A stretch of DNA of 64,000 nucleotides from Megachile rotundata. Taxonomy: Eukaryota; Arthropoda; Insecta; Hymenoptera; Megachilidae. The DNA lies in NCBI RefSeq assembly GCF_050947335.1, contig NW_027474184.1, forward strand, positions 1 to 64,000, read 5' to 3'. Each line of letters starts with the position of its first letter. Within the stretch, counting starts at the first letter, position 1. The translations under genes were made by a program, and so were the position numbers. Below the pieces are notes generated by a model. That model was given only the letters and a program-made list of their open reading frames with translations. It did no database searches and was not told where the DNA came from. Shown piece by piece: positions 11,428-24,600 of this stretch.

Positions 11428-14040
11428 ATAATAATAAGAGTAATAAGTATAGTGATTGTCGTTCTATCGATCAAATTAGCATAATATGGTTAATAATATG
11501 AGTTAGATTGATAACAGTGTGTGTAATAAGTATAGTAATTGTCGTTCTGTCGATCATATAAGCATAATATGGCTAATAATATGAGTTAGATTGATAATAG
11601 TAAGAGTAACAAGTATAGTAATTGTCGTTCTGTCGATCACATAAGCATAATATGGCGAATAATATGAGTTAGATTGATAATATAAGAGTAGTGGGTATAG
11701 TAATTGTCGTTCTATCGATCATATAAGCATAATACGGCTAATAATATGTGTTAGATTGATAATAATGCGAGTAATAAGTATAGTAATTGTCGTTCTATCG
11801 ATCATTTAAGCATAATATGGCTAATAATATGAGTTAGATTGATAATAATAAGAGTAATGAGCATAGTAATTGTAGTTCTATCGATCGTATCTGCATAATA
11901 TGGTTAATAATATGAGTTAGATTCATAATAATAAGAGTAATAAGTATAGTAATTGTCGTTCTATCGATCATATAAGCATAATACGGCTAATAATATAAGT
12001 TAGATTGATAATAATAAGAGTAATAAGTATAGTAATTGTCGTTCTATCGATCATTTAAGCATAATATGGCTAATAATATGAGTTAGATTGATAATAATAA
12101 GAGTAATAAGTATAGTGATTGTCGTTCTATCGATCAAATTAGCATAATATGGTTAATAATATGAGTTAGATTGATAACAGTGTGTGTAATAAGTATAGTA
12201 ATTGTCGTTCTGTCGATCATATAAGCATAATATGGCGAATAATATGAGTTAGATTGATAATAATAAGAGTAGTGAGTATAGTAATTGTCGTTCTATCGAT
12301 CATATAAGCATAATACGGCTAATAATATGTGTTAGATTGATAATAATGCGAGTAATAAGTATAGTAATTGTCGTTCTATCGATCATTTAAGCATAATATG
12401 GCTAATAATATGAGTTAGATTGATAATAATAGGAGTAATGAGCATAGTCATTGTAGTTCTATCGATCGTATCTGCATAATATGGTTAATAATATGAGTTA
12501 GATTCATAATAATAAGAGTAATAAGTATAGTAATTGTCGTTCTGTCGATCATATAAGCATAATACGGCTAATAATATAAGTTAGATTGATAATAATGCGA
12601 GTAATAAGTATAGTAATTGTCGTTCTATCGATCATTTAAGCATAATATGGCTAATAATATGAGTTAGATTGATAATAATAAGAGTAATGAGCATAGTGAT
12701 TGTAGTTCTATCGATCGTATCTGCATAATATGGTTAATAATATGAGTTAGATTCATAATAATAAGAGTAATAAGTATAGTAATTGTCGTTCTATCGATCA
12801 TTTAACCATAATATGGCTAATAATATGAGTTAGGTTGATAATAATAAGAGTAGTAAGTATAGTAATTGTCGTTCTATCGATCATATAAGCATAATGTGGC
12901 TAATAATATGAGTTAGATTGATAATAATAAGAGTAATATGTATAGTGATTGTCGTTCTATCGATCAAATTAGCATAATATGGTTAATAATATGAGTTAGA
13001 TTGATAACAGTGTGTGTAATAAGTATAGTAATTGTCGTTCTGTCGATCATATAAGCATAATATGGCTAATAATATGAGTTAGATTGATAATAATAAGAGT
13101 AATAAGTATAGTAATTGTCGTTCTATCGATCATTTAAGCATAATATGGCTAATAATATGAGTTAGATTGACAATAATAAGAGTAATAAGTATAGTAAATG
13201 TCGTGCTATCCATCATATCTGCATAATATGGTTAATAACATGAGTTAGATTGATAATATTGAGTGTAATAAGTATAGCAATTGTCGTTCTATCGATCATA
13301 TATGCATAATATGGCTAATAATATGAGTTAGATTGATAATAATAAGAGTAATGAGTATAGTAATTGTAGTTCTATCGATCATATCTGCATAATATGGTTA
13401 ATAATATGAGTTAGATTGATAATAGTGAGTGTAATAAGTATAGTAATTGTCGTGCTATCGACCATATCTGCATAATATGGTTAATAATATGAGTTAGATT
13501 GATAATAGTGAGTGTAATAAGTATAGTAATTGTCGTTCTATCGATCATATTAGCATAATATGGTTAATAATATGAGTTAGATTAATAATAATAAGAGTAA
13601 TAAGTATAGTAATTGTCGTTCTATCGATCATATAAGCATAATATGGTTAATAATATGAGTTAAACTCATAACAATAAGAGTAATAAGTACAGTAATTGTC
13701 GTTCTGTCGATCATATAAGCATAATATGGCTAATAATATGAGTTAGATTGATAATAATAAGAGTAGTGAGTATACTAATTGTCGTTCTATCGATCATATA
13801 AGCATAATACGGCTAATAATATGAGTTAGATTGATAATAATGCGAGTAATAAGTATAGTAATTGTCGTTCTATCGATCATTTAAGCATAATATGGCTAAT
13901 AATATGAGTTAGATTGATAATAATAAGAGTAATGAGCATAGTAATTGTAGTTCTATCGATCGTATCTGCATAATATGGCTAATAATATGAGTTAGATTGA
14001 TAATAGTAAGTGTAATAAGTATAGTAATTGTCGTTCTATC
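11428..14040. repeat. Mosaic block with repeated CAAATTAGC / GTGTGTG monomer pairs
   Basis: Contains the CAAATTAGC monomer followed by GATAACAGTGTGTG near 11457, 12120 and 12960. The pair near 11457 and that near 12120 lie 663 bp apart, eight monomers less a 1-bp deletion near 11680 (GATAATATAAGAG). Between them runs the pentamer series (CTGTCG, TACGG/TGCGAG, CATTTAAGC, CGTATCTGC/GATTCATAA). The later part, from about 13,190, repeats the variant order of about 8,790-9,300, including TTAAACTCATAACAATAAG near 13,665. Confidence 0.78.
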
Positions 14041-17000
14041 GATCATTTAAGCATAATATGGCTGGTAATATGAGTTAGATTGATAACAATAAGAGTAATA
14101 AGTATAGTAATTGTCGTTCTATCGATCATATAAGCACAATATGGCTAATAATATGAGTTAGATTGATAATAATAAGAGTAATAATTATAGTAAAATGTCG
14201 TTCTATCGATCATATAAGCATAATATGGCTAATAATATGAGTTAGATCGATAATGATAAGAGTAATAAGTACAGTAATTGTCGTTCTATCGATAATATAA
14301 GCATAATATGGCTAATAATATGAGTTAGATCGATAATGATAAGAGTAATAAGTACAGTAATTGTCGTTCTATCGATCATATATGCATAATATGGCTAATA
14401 ATATGAGTTAGATTGATAATAGTAAGAGTAATAAGTATAGTAATTGTCGTTCTATCGATCATATAAGCACAATATGGCTAATAATATGAGTTAGATTGAT
14501 AATAGTAAGAGTAATAAGTATAGTAATTGTCGTTCTGTCGATCATATAAGCATAATATGGCTAATAATATGAGTTAGATTGATAATAATAAGAGTAGTGA
14601 GTATAGTAATTGTCGTTCTATCGATCATATAAGCATAATACGGCTAATAATATGAGTTAGATTGATAATAATGCGAGTCATAAGTATAGTAATTGTCGTT
14701 CTATCGATCATTTAAGCATAATATGGCTAATAATATGAGTTAGATTGATAATAATAAGAGTAATGAGCATAGTAATTGTAGTTCTATCGATCGTATCTGC
14801 ATAATATGGCTAATAATATGAGTTAGATTGATAATAGTAAGTGTAATAAGTATAGTAATTGTCGTTCTATCGATCATGTATGCATAATATGGCTAATAAT
14901 ATGAGTTAGATTGATAATAATAACAGTAATAAGTACAGTAATTGTCGTTCCATCGATAATATAAGCATAATATGGCTAATAATATGAGTTAGATCGATAA
15001 TGATAAGAGTAATAAGTACAGTAATTGTCGTTCTGTCGATCATATAAGCATAATATGGCTAATAATACGAGTTAGATTGATAATAATAAGAGTAGTGAGT
15101 ATAGTAATTGTCGTTCTATCGATCATATAAGCATAATACGGCTAATAATATGAGTTAGATTGATAATAATGCGAGTAATAAGTATAGTAATTGTCGTTCT
15201 ATCGATCATTTAAGCATAATATGGCTAATAATATGAGTTAGATTGATAATAATAAGAGTAATGAGTATAGTAATTGTAGTTCTATCGATCATATAAGCAT
15301 AACACGGCTAATAATATGAGTTAGATTGATAATACTGCGAGTAAGAAGTATAGTAATTGTCGTTCTATCGATCATTTAAGCATAATATGGCTAATAATAT
15401 GAGTTAGATTGATAATAATAAGAGTAATGAGCATAGTAATTGTAGTTCTATCGATCGTATCTGCATAATATGGTTAATAATATGAGTTAGATTCATAATA
15501 ATAAGAGTAATAAGTATAGTAATTGTCGTTCTATCGATCATATAAGCATAATATGGCTAATAATATGAGTTAGATTGATAATAGTAAGTGCAATAAGTAT
15601 AGTAATTGTCGTTCTATCGATCATATATGCATAATATGGCTAATAATATGAGTTAGATTGATAATAATAAGAGTAATGAGCATAGTAATTGTAGTTCTAT
15701 CGATCGTATCTGCATAATATGGTTAATAATATGAGTTAGATTCATAATAATAAGAGTAATAAGTATAGTAATTGTCGTTCTATCGATCATTTAACCATAA
15801 TATGGCTAATAATATGAGTTAGGTTGATAATAATAAGAGTAATAAGTATAGTAATTGTCGTTCTATCGATCATATAAGCATAATATGGCTAATAATATGA
15901 GTTAGATTGATAATAATAAGAGTAATAAGTATAGTAAATGTCGTGCTATCGATCATATCTGCATAATATGGTTAATAACATGGGTTAGATTGATAATAGT
16001 GAGTGTAATAAGTATAGTAATTGTCGTTCTATCGATCATATATGCATAATATGGCTAATAATATGAGTTAGATTGATAATAATAAGAGTAATGAGTATAG
16101 TAATTGTAGTTTTATCGATCATATAAGCATAACACGGCTAATAATATGAGTTAGATTGATAATAATGCGAGTAATAAGTATAGTAATTGTCGTTCTATCG
16201 ATCATTTAAGCATAATATGGCTAATAATATGAGTTAGATTGATAATAATAAGAGTAATGAGCATAGTAATTGTAGTTCTATCGATCGTATCTGCATAATA
16301 TGGTTAATAATATGAGTTAGATTCATAATAATAAGAGTAATAAGTATAGTAATTGTCGTTCTATCGATCATATAAGCATAATATGGCTAATAATATGAGT
16401 TAGATTGATAATAGTAAGTGCAATAAGTATAGTAATTGTCGTTCTATCGATCATATATGCATAATATGGCTAATAATATGAGTTAGATTGATAATAATAA
16501 CAGTAATAAGTACAGTAATTGTCGTTCTATCGATCATATAAGCACAATATGGCTAATAATATGAGTTAGATTGATAATAGTAAGAGTAATAAGTATAGTA
16601 ATTGTCGTTCTGTCGATCATATAAGCATAATATGGCTAATAATATGAGTTAGATTGATAATAATAAGAGTAGTGAGTATAGTAATTGTCGTTCTATCGAT
16701 CATATAAGCATAATACGGCTAATAATATGTGTTAGATTGATAATAATGCGAGTAATAAGTATAGTAATTGTCGTTCTATCGATCATTTAAGCATAATATG
16801 GCTAATAATATGAGTTAGATTGATAATAATAAGAGTAATGAGCATAGTGATTGTAGTTCTATCGATCGTATCTGCATAATATGGCTAATAATATGAGTTA
16901 GATTGATAATAGTAAGTGTAATAAGTATAGTAATTGTCGTTCTATCGATCATTTAAGCATAATATGGCTGGTAATATGAGTTAGATTGATAACAATAAGA

Positions 17001-17350
17001 GTAATAAGTATAGTAATTGTCGTTCTATCGATCATATAAGCACAATATGGCTAATAATATGAGTTAGATTGATAATAATAAGAGTAATAATTATAGTAAA
17101 ATGTCGTTCTATCGATCATATAAGCATAATATGGCTAATAATATGAGTTAGATCGATAATGATAAGAGTAATAAGTACAGAAATTGTCGTTCTATCGATA
17201 ATATAAGCATAATATGGCTAATAATATGAGTTAGATCGATAATGATAAGAGTAATAAGTACAGTAATTGTCGTTCTATCGATCATATATGCATAATATGG
17301 CTAATAATATGAGTTAGATTGATAATAGTAAGAGTAATAAGTATAGTAAT
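14041..17350. repeat. Mosaic block related to 7.5-8.7 kb and 15-17 kb variants
   Basis: It begins with a GGCTGGTAATATG monomer and an 84-bp variant (TGTCG at 14196) in the AATTATAGTAAAATG context, an order seen also before 7721, 17102 and 20672. Further on it has CTGTCGATC and GTAGTGAG monomers, a GATAATACTGCGAG monomer near 15333 and the CATTTAACC / TTAGGTTG monomer near 15790. The stretch 15,900-16,750 follows the order of about 1,890-2,740 in the 37-mer. Another GGCTGGTAATATG plus 84-bp variant pair lies at about 16,960-17,101. Confidence 0.78.
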
Positions 17351-19437
17351 TGTCGTTCTATCGATCATATAAGCACAATATGGCTAATAATATGAGTTAG
17401 ATTGATAATAGTAAGAGTAATAAGTATAGTAATTGTCGTTCTGTCGATCATATAAGCACAATATGGCTAATAATATGAGTTAGATTGATAATAATAAGAG
17501 TAGTGAGTATAGTAATTGTCGTTCTATCGATCATATAAGCATAATACGGCTAATAATATGAGTTAGATTGATAATAATGCGAGTAATAAGTATAGTAATT
17601 GTCGTTCTATCGATCATTTAAGCATAATATGGCTAATAATATGAGTTAGATTGATAATAATAAGAGTAATGAGCATAGTAATTGTAGTTCTATCGATCGT
17701 ATCTGCATAATATGGTTAATAATATGAGTTAGATTCATAATAATAAGAGTAATAAGTATAGTAATTGTCGTTCTATCGATCATTTAACCATAATATGGCT
17801 AATAATATGAGTTAGGTTGATAATAATAAGAGTAATAAGTATAGTAATTGTCGTTCTATCGATCATATATGCATAATATGGCTAATAATATGAGTTAGAT
17901 TGATAATAATAACAGTAATAAGTACAGTAATTGCCGTTCTATCGATCATATAAGCACAATATGGCTAATAATATGAGTTAGATTGATAATAGTAAGAGTA
18001 ATAAGTATAGTAATTGTCGTTCTGTCGATCATATAAGCATAATATGGCTAATAATATGAGTTAGATTGATAATAATAAGAGTAGTGAGTATAGTAATTGT
18101 CGTTCTATCGATCATATAAGCATAATACGGCTAATAATATGTGTTAGATTGATAATAATGCGAGTAATAAGTATAGTAATTGTCGTTCTATCGATCATTT
18201 AAGCATAATATGGCTAATAATATGAGTTAGATTGATAATAATAAGAGTAATGAGCATAGTAATTGTAGTTCTATCGATCGTATCTGCATAATATGGTTAA
18301 TAATATGAGTTAGATTCATAATAATAAGAGTAATAAGTATAGTAATTGTCGTTCTATCGATCATATAAGCATAATACGGCTAATAATATAAGTTATATTG
18401 ATAATAATGCGAGTAATAAGTATAGTAATTGTCGTTCTATCGATCATTTAAGCATAATATGGCTAATAATATGAGTTAGATTGATAATAATAAGAGTAAT
18501 GAGCATAGTACTTGTAGTTCTATCGATCGTATCTGCATAATACGGTTAATAATATGAGTTAGATTGATAATAATAACAGTAATAAGTACAGTAATTGTCG
18601 TTCTATCGATAATATAAGCATAATATGGCTAATAATATGAGTTAGATCGATAATGATAAGAGTAATAGGTACAGTAATTGTCGTTCTATCGATCATATAT
18701 GCATAATATGGCTAATAATATGAGTTAGATTGATAATAGTAAGAGTAATAAGTATAGTAATTGTCGTTCTATCGATCATATAAGCACAATATGGCTAATA
18801 ATATGAGTTAGATTGATAATAATAAGAGTAATAAGTATAGTGATTGTCGTTCTATCGATCAAATTAGCATAATATGGTTAATAATATGAGTTAGATTGAT
18901 AACAGTGTGTGTAATAAGTATAGTAATTGTCGTTCTGTCGATCATATAAGCATAATATGGCTAATAATATGAGTTAGATTGATAATAATAAGAGTAATAA
19001 GTATAGTAATTGTCGTTCTATCGATCATTTATGCATAATATGGCTAATAATATGAGTTAGATTGATAATAATAAGAGTAATAAGTATAGTAAATGTCGTG
19101 CTATCGATCATATCTGCATAATATGGTTAATAACATGGGTTAGATTGATAATAGTGAGTGTAATAAGTATAGTAATTGTCGTTCTATCGATCATATATGC
19201 ATAATATGGCTAATAATATGAGTTAGATTGATAATAATAAGAGAAATGAGTATAGTAATTGTAGTTTTATCGATCATATAAGCATAACACGGCTAATAAT
19301 ATGAGTTAGATTGATAATAATGCGAGTAATAAGTATAGTAATTGTCGTTCTATCGATCATTTAAGCATAATATGGCTAATAATATGAGTTAGATTGATAA
19401 TAATAAGAGTAATGAGCATAGTAATTGTAGTTCTATC
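17351..19437. repeat. Distant partial copy of the 37-mer (2,087 bp)
   Basis: Matches 3238-5324 at a constant offset of 14,113 bp, with few differences. GCGAG here matches copy 1 rather than copy 2 at the 396/3467 site. TACGGCTAAT matches copy 1 at the 1196/4267 site. GTATAG replaces GTGTAG near 18750, and GAGAAATGAG replaces GAGTAATGAG near 19243. The ATAGGTACAG landmark is at 18665. Sharing the copy 1 state at both sites suggests that the two changes in copy 2 are derived. Confidence 0.88.
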
Positions 19438-19757
19438 GATCATTTAAGCATAATATGGCTAATAATATGAGTTAGATTGATAATAATAAGAGTAATGAGT
19501 ATAGTAATTGTAGTTCTATCGATCATATAAGCATAACACGGCTAATAATATGAGTTAGATTGATAATACTGCGAGTAATAAGTATAGTAATTGTCGTTCT
19601 ATCGATCATTTAAGCATAATATGGCTAATAATATGAGTTAGATTGATAATAATAAGAGTAATGAGCATAGTAATTGTAGTTCTATCGATCGTATCTGCAT
19701 AATATGGTTAATAATATGAGTTGGATTCATAATAATAAGAGTAATAAGTATAGTAAT
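19438..19757. repeat. Equal-length replaced segment inside the distant 37-mer copy
   Basis: The 37-mer order is lost for about 320 bp and resumes at 19758 with the offset to the first locus unchanged (14,113 bp). The inserted order (CATTTAAGC, GAGTATAG/TGTAG, TAACACGG with GATAATACTGCGAG, CATTTAAGC/GAGCATAG, CGTATCTGC with GAGTTGGATTC) is the same as at about 21763-22082, 2,325 bp downstream (28 monomers plus one 84-bp variant). Replacement without change of register fits gene conversion or double exchange. Confidence 0.82.
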
Positions 19758-21641
19758 TGTCGTTCTGTCGATCATATAAGCATAATATGGCTTATAATAT
19801 GAGTTAGATTGATAATAATAAGAGTAGTGAGTATAGTAATTGTCGTTCTATCGATCATATAAGCATAATACGGCTAATAATATGTGTTAGATTGATAATA
19901 ATGCGAGTAATAAGTATAGTAATTGTCGTTCTATCGATCATTTAAGCATAATATGGCTAATAATATGAGTTAGATTGATAATAATAAGAGTAATGAGCAT
20001 AGTAATTGTAGTTCTATCGATCGTATCTGCATAATATGGTTAATAATATGAGTTAGATTCATAATAATAAGAGTAATAAGTATAGTAATTGTCGTTCTAT
20101 CGATCATATAAGCATAATACGGCTAATAATATAAGTTAGATTGATAATAATGCGAGTAATAAGTATAGTAATTGTCGTTCTATCGATCATTTAAGCATAA
20201 TATGGCTAATAATATGAGTTAGATTGATAATGATAACAGTAATATGTACAGTAATTGTCGTTCTATCGATCATATATGCATAATATGGCTAATAATATGA
20301 GTTAGATTGATAATAGTAAGAGTAATAAGTATAGTAATTGTCGTTCTATCGATCATATAAGCATAATATGGCTAACAATATGAGTTAGATTGATAATAGT
20401 AAGTGTAATAAGTATAGTAATTTTCGTTCTATCGATCATATAAGCATAATATGGCTAATAATATGAGTTAGATTGATAACAATAAGAGCAATAAGTATAG
20501 TAATTGTCGTTCTATCGATCATTTAAGCATAATATGGCTGGTAATATGAGTTAGATTGATAATAATAAGAGTAATAAGTATAGTAATTGTCGTTCTATCG
20601 ATCATATAAGCACAATATGGCTAATAATATGAGTTAGATTGATAATAATAAGAGTAATAATTATAGTAAAATGTCGTTCTATCGATCATATAAGCATAAT
20701 ATGGCTAATAATATGAGTTAGATCGATAATGATAAGAGTAATAAGTACAGTAATTGTCGTTCTATCGATAATATAAGCATAATATGGCTAATAATATGAG
20801 TTAGATCGATAATGATAAGAGTAATAAGTACAGTAATTGTCGTTCTATCGATAATATAAGCATAATATGGCTAATAATATGAGTTAGATCGATAATGATA
20901 AGAGTAATAAGTACAGTAATTGTCGTTCTATCGATCATATATGCATAATATGGCTAATAATATGAGTTAGATTGATAATAGTAAGAGTAATAAGTATAGT
21001 AATTGTCGTTCTATCGATCATATAAGCACAATATGGCTAATAATATGAGTTAGATTGATAATAGTAAGAGTAATAAGTATAGTAATTGTCGTTCTGTCGA
21101 TCATATAAGCATAATATGGCTAATAATATGAGTTAGATTGATAATAATAAGAGTAATAAGTACAGTAATTGTCGTTCTATCGATCATATAAGCATAATAC
21201 GGCTAATAATATGAGTTAGATTGATAATAATGCGAGTAATAAGTATAGTAATTGTCGTTCTATCGATCATTTAAGCATAATATGGCTAATAATATGAGTT
21301 AGATTGATAATAATAAGAGTAATGAGCATAGTAATTGTAGTTCTATCGATCGTATCTGCATAATATGGCTAATAATATGAGTTAGATTGATAATAGTAAG
21401 TGTAATAAGTATAGTAATTGTCGTTCTATCGATCATATATGCATCATATGGCTAATAATATGAGTTAGATTGATAATAATAACAGTAATAAGTACAGTAA
21501 TTGTCGTTCTATCGATAATATAAGCATAATATGGCTAATAATATGAGTTAGATCGATAATGATAAGAGTAATAAGTACAGTAATTGTCGTTCTGTCGATC
21601 ATATAAGCATAATATGGCTAATAATACGAGTTAGATTGATA
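19758..21641. repeat. Remainder of distant 37-mer plus its flank
   Basis: The first part matches 5645-6308 (offset 14,113). From the TTTCG monomer at about 20422 it matches 7471-8690 (offset 12,951). It lacks the 14-monomer local jump present at 6,577-7,470. An 84-bp variant precedes TGTCG at 20672. Together with 17351-19437 this shows that a region of about 4.3 kb, not only the 3,071-bp unit, was copied between loci some 14 kb apart. Confidence 0.85.
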
Positions 21642-24600
21642 ATAATAAGAGTAGTGAGTATAGTAATTGTCGTTCTATCGATCATATAAGCATAATACGG
21701 CTAATAATATGAGTTAGATTGATAATAATGCGAGTAATAAGTATAGTAATTGTCGTTCTATCGATCATTTAAGCATAATATGGCTAATAATATGAGTTAG
21801 ATTGATAATAATAAGAGTAATGAGTATAGTAATTGTAGTTCTATCGATCATATAAGCATAACACGGCTAATAATATGAGTTAGATTGATAATACTGCGAG
21901 TAATAAGTATAGTAATTGTCGTTCTATCGATCATTTAAGCATAATATGGCTAATAATATGAGTTAGATTGATAATAATAAGAGTAATGAGCATAGTAATT
22001 GTAGTTCTATCGATCGTATCTGCATAATATGGTTAATAATATGAGTTGGATTCATAATAATAAGAGTAATAAGTATAGTAATTGTCGTTCTATCGATCAT
22101 ATAAGCATAATATGGCTAATAATATGAGTTAGATTGATAATAGTAAGTGCAATAAGTATAGTAATTGTCGTTCTATCGATCATATATGCATAATATGGCT
22201 AATAATATGAGTTAGATTGATAATAATAAGAGTAATGAGCATAGTAATTGTAGTTCTATCGATCGTATCTGCATAATATGGTTAATAATATGAGTTAGAT
22301 TCATAATAATAAGAGTAATAAGTATAGTAATTTTCGTTCTATCGATCATTTAACCATAATATGGCTAATAATATGAGTTAGGTTGATAATAATAAGAGTA
22401 ATAAGTATAGTAATTGTCGTTCTATCGGTCATATAAGCATAATATGGCTAATAATATGAGTTAGATTGATAATAATAAGAGTAATAAGTATAGTGATTGT
22501 CGTTCTATCGATCAAATTAGCATAATATGGTTAATAATATGAGTTAGATTGATAACAGTGTGTGTAATAAGTATAGTAATTATCGTTCTGTCGATCATAT
22601 AAGCATAATATGGCTAATAATACGAGTTAGATTGATAATAATAAGAGTAGTGAGTATAGTAATTGTCGTTCTATCGATCATATAAGCATAATACGGCTAA
22701 TAATATGAGTTAGATTGATAATAATGCGAGTAATAAGTATAGTAATTGTCGTTCTATCGATCATTTAAGCATAATATGGCTAATAATATGAGTTAGATTG
22801 ATAATAATAAGAGTAATGAGCATAGTAATTGTAGTTCTATCGATCGTATCTGCATAATATGGTTAATAATATGAGTGAGATTCATAATAATAAGAGTAAT
22901 AAGTATAGTAATTGTCGTTCTATCGATCATTTAACCATAATATGGCTAATAATATGAGTTAGGTTGATAATAATAAGAATAATAAGTATAGTAATTGTCG
23001 TTCTGTCGATCATATAAGCATAATATGGCTAATAATATGAGTTAGATTGATAATAATAAGAGTAATAAGTACAGTAATTGTCGTTCTATCGATCATATAA
23101 GCACAATATGGCTAATAATATGAGTTAGATTGATAATGATAAGAGTAATAAGTACAGTAATTGTCGTTCTATCGATAATATAAGCATAATATGGCTAATA
23201 ATATGAGTTAGATCGATAATGATAAGAGTAATAAGTACAGTAATTGTCGTTCTATCGATCATATATGCATAATATGGCTAATAATATGAGTTAGATTGAT
23301 AATAGTAAGAGTAATAAGTATAGTAATTGTCGTTCTATCGATCATATAAGCACAATATGGCTAATAATATGAGTTAGATTGATAATAGTAAGAGTAATAA
23401 GTATAGTAATTGTCGTTCTGTCGATCATATAAGCATAATATGGCTAATAATATGAGTTAGATTGATAATAATAAGAGTAATAAGTACAGTAATTGTCGTT
23501 CTATCGATCATATAAGCATAATACGGCTAATAATATGAGTTAGATTGATAATAATGCGAGTAATAAGTATAGTAATTGTCGTTCTATCGATCATTTAAGC
23601 ATAATATGGCTAATAATATGAGTTAGATTGATAATAATAAGAGTAATGAGCATAGTAATTGTAGTTCTATCGATCGTATCTGCATAATATGGCTAATAAT
23701 ATGAGTTAGATTGATAATAGTAAGTGTAATAAGTATAGTAATTGTCGTTCTATCGATCATATATGCATAATATGGCTAATAATATGAGTTAGATTGATAA
23801 TAATAACAGTAATAAGTACAGTAATTGTCGTTCTATCGATAATATAAGCATAATGTGGCTAATAATATGAGTTAGATCGATAATGATAAGAGTAATAAGT
23901 ACAGTAATTGTCGTTCTGTCGATCATATAAGCATAATATGGCTAATAATACGAGTTAGATTGATAATAATAAGAGTAGTGAGTATAATAATTGTCGTTCT
24001 ATCGATCATATAAGCATAATACGGCTAATAATATGAGTTAGATTGATAATAATGCGAGTAATAAGTATAGTAATTGTCGTTCTATCGATCATTTAAGCAT
24101 AATATGGCTAATAATATGAGTTAGATTGATAATAATAAGAGTAATGAGTATAGTAATTGTAGTTCTATCGATCATATAAGCATAACACGGCTAATAATAT
24201 GAGTTAGATTGATAATACTGCGAGTAATAAGTATAGTAATTGTCGTTCTATCGATCATTTAAGCATAATATGGCTAATAATATGAGTTAGATTGATAATA
24301 ATAAGAGTAATGAGCATAGTAATTGTAGTTCTATCGATCGTATCTGCATAATATGGTTAATAATATGAGTGAGATTCATAATAATAAGAGTAATAAGTAT
24401 AGTAATTGTCGTTCTATCGATCATTTAACCATAATATGGCTAATAATATGAGTTAGGTTGATAATAATAAGAATAATAAGTATAGTAATTGTCGTTCTGT
24501 CGATCATATAAGCATAATATGGCTAATAATATGAGTTAGATTGATAATAATAAGAGTAATAAGTACAGTAATTGTCGTTCTATCGATCATATAAGCACAA

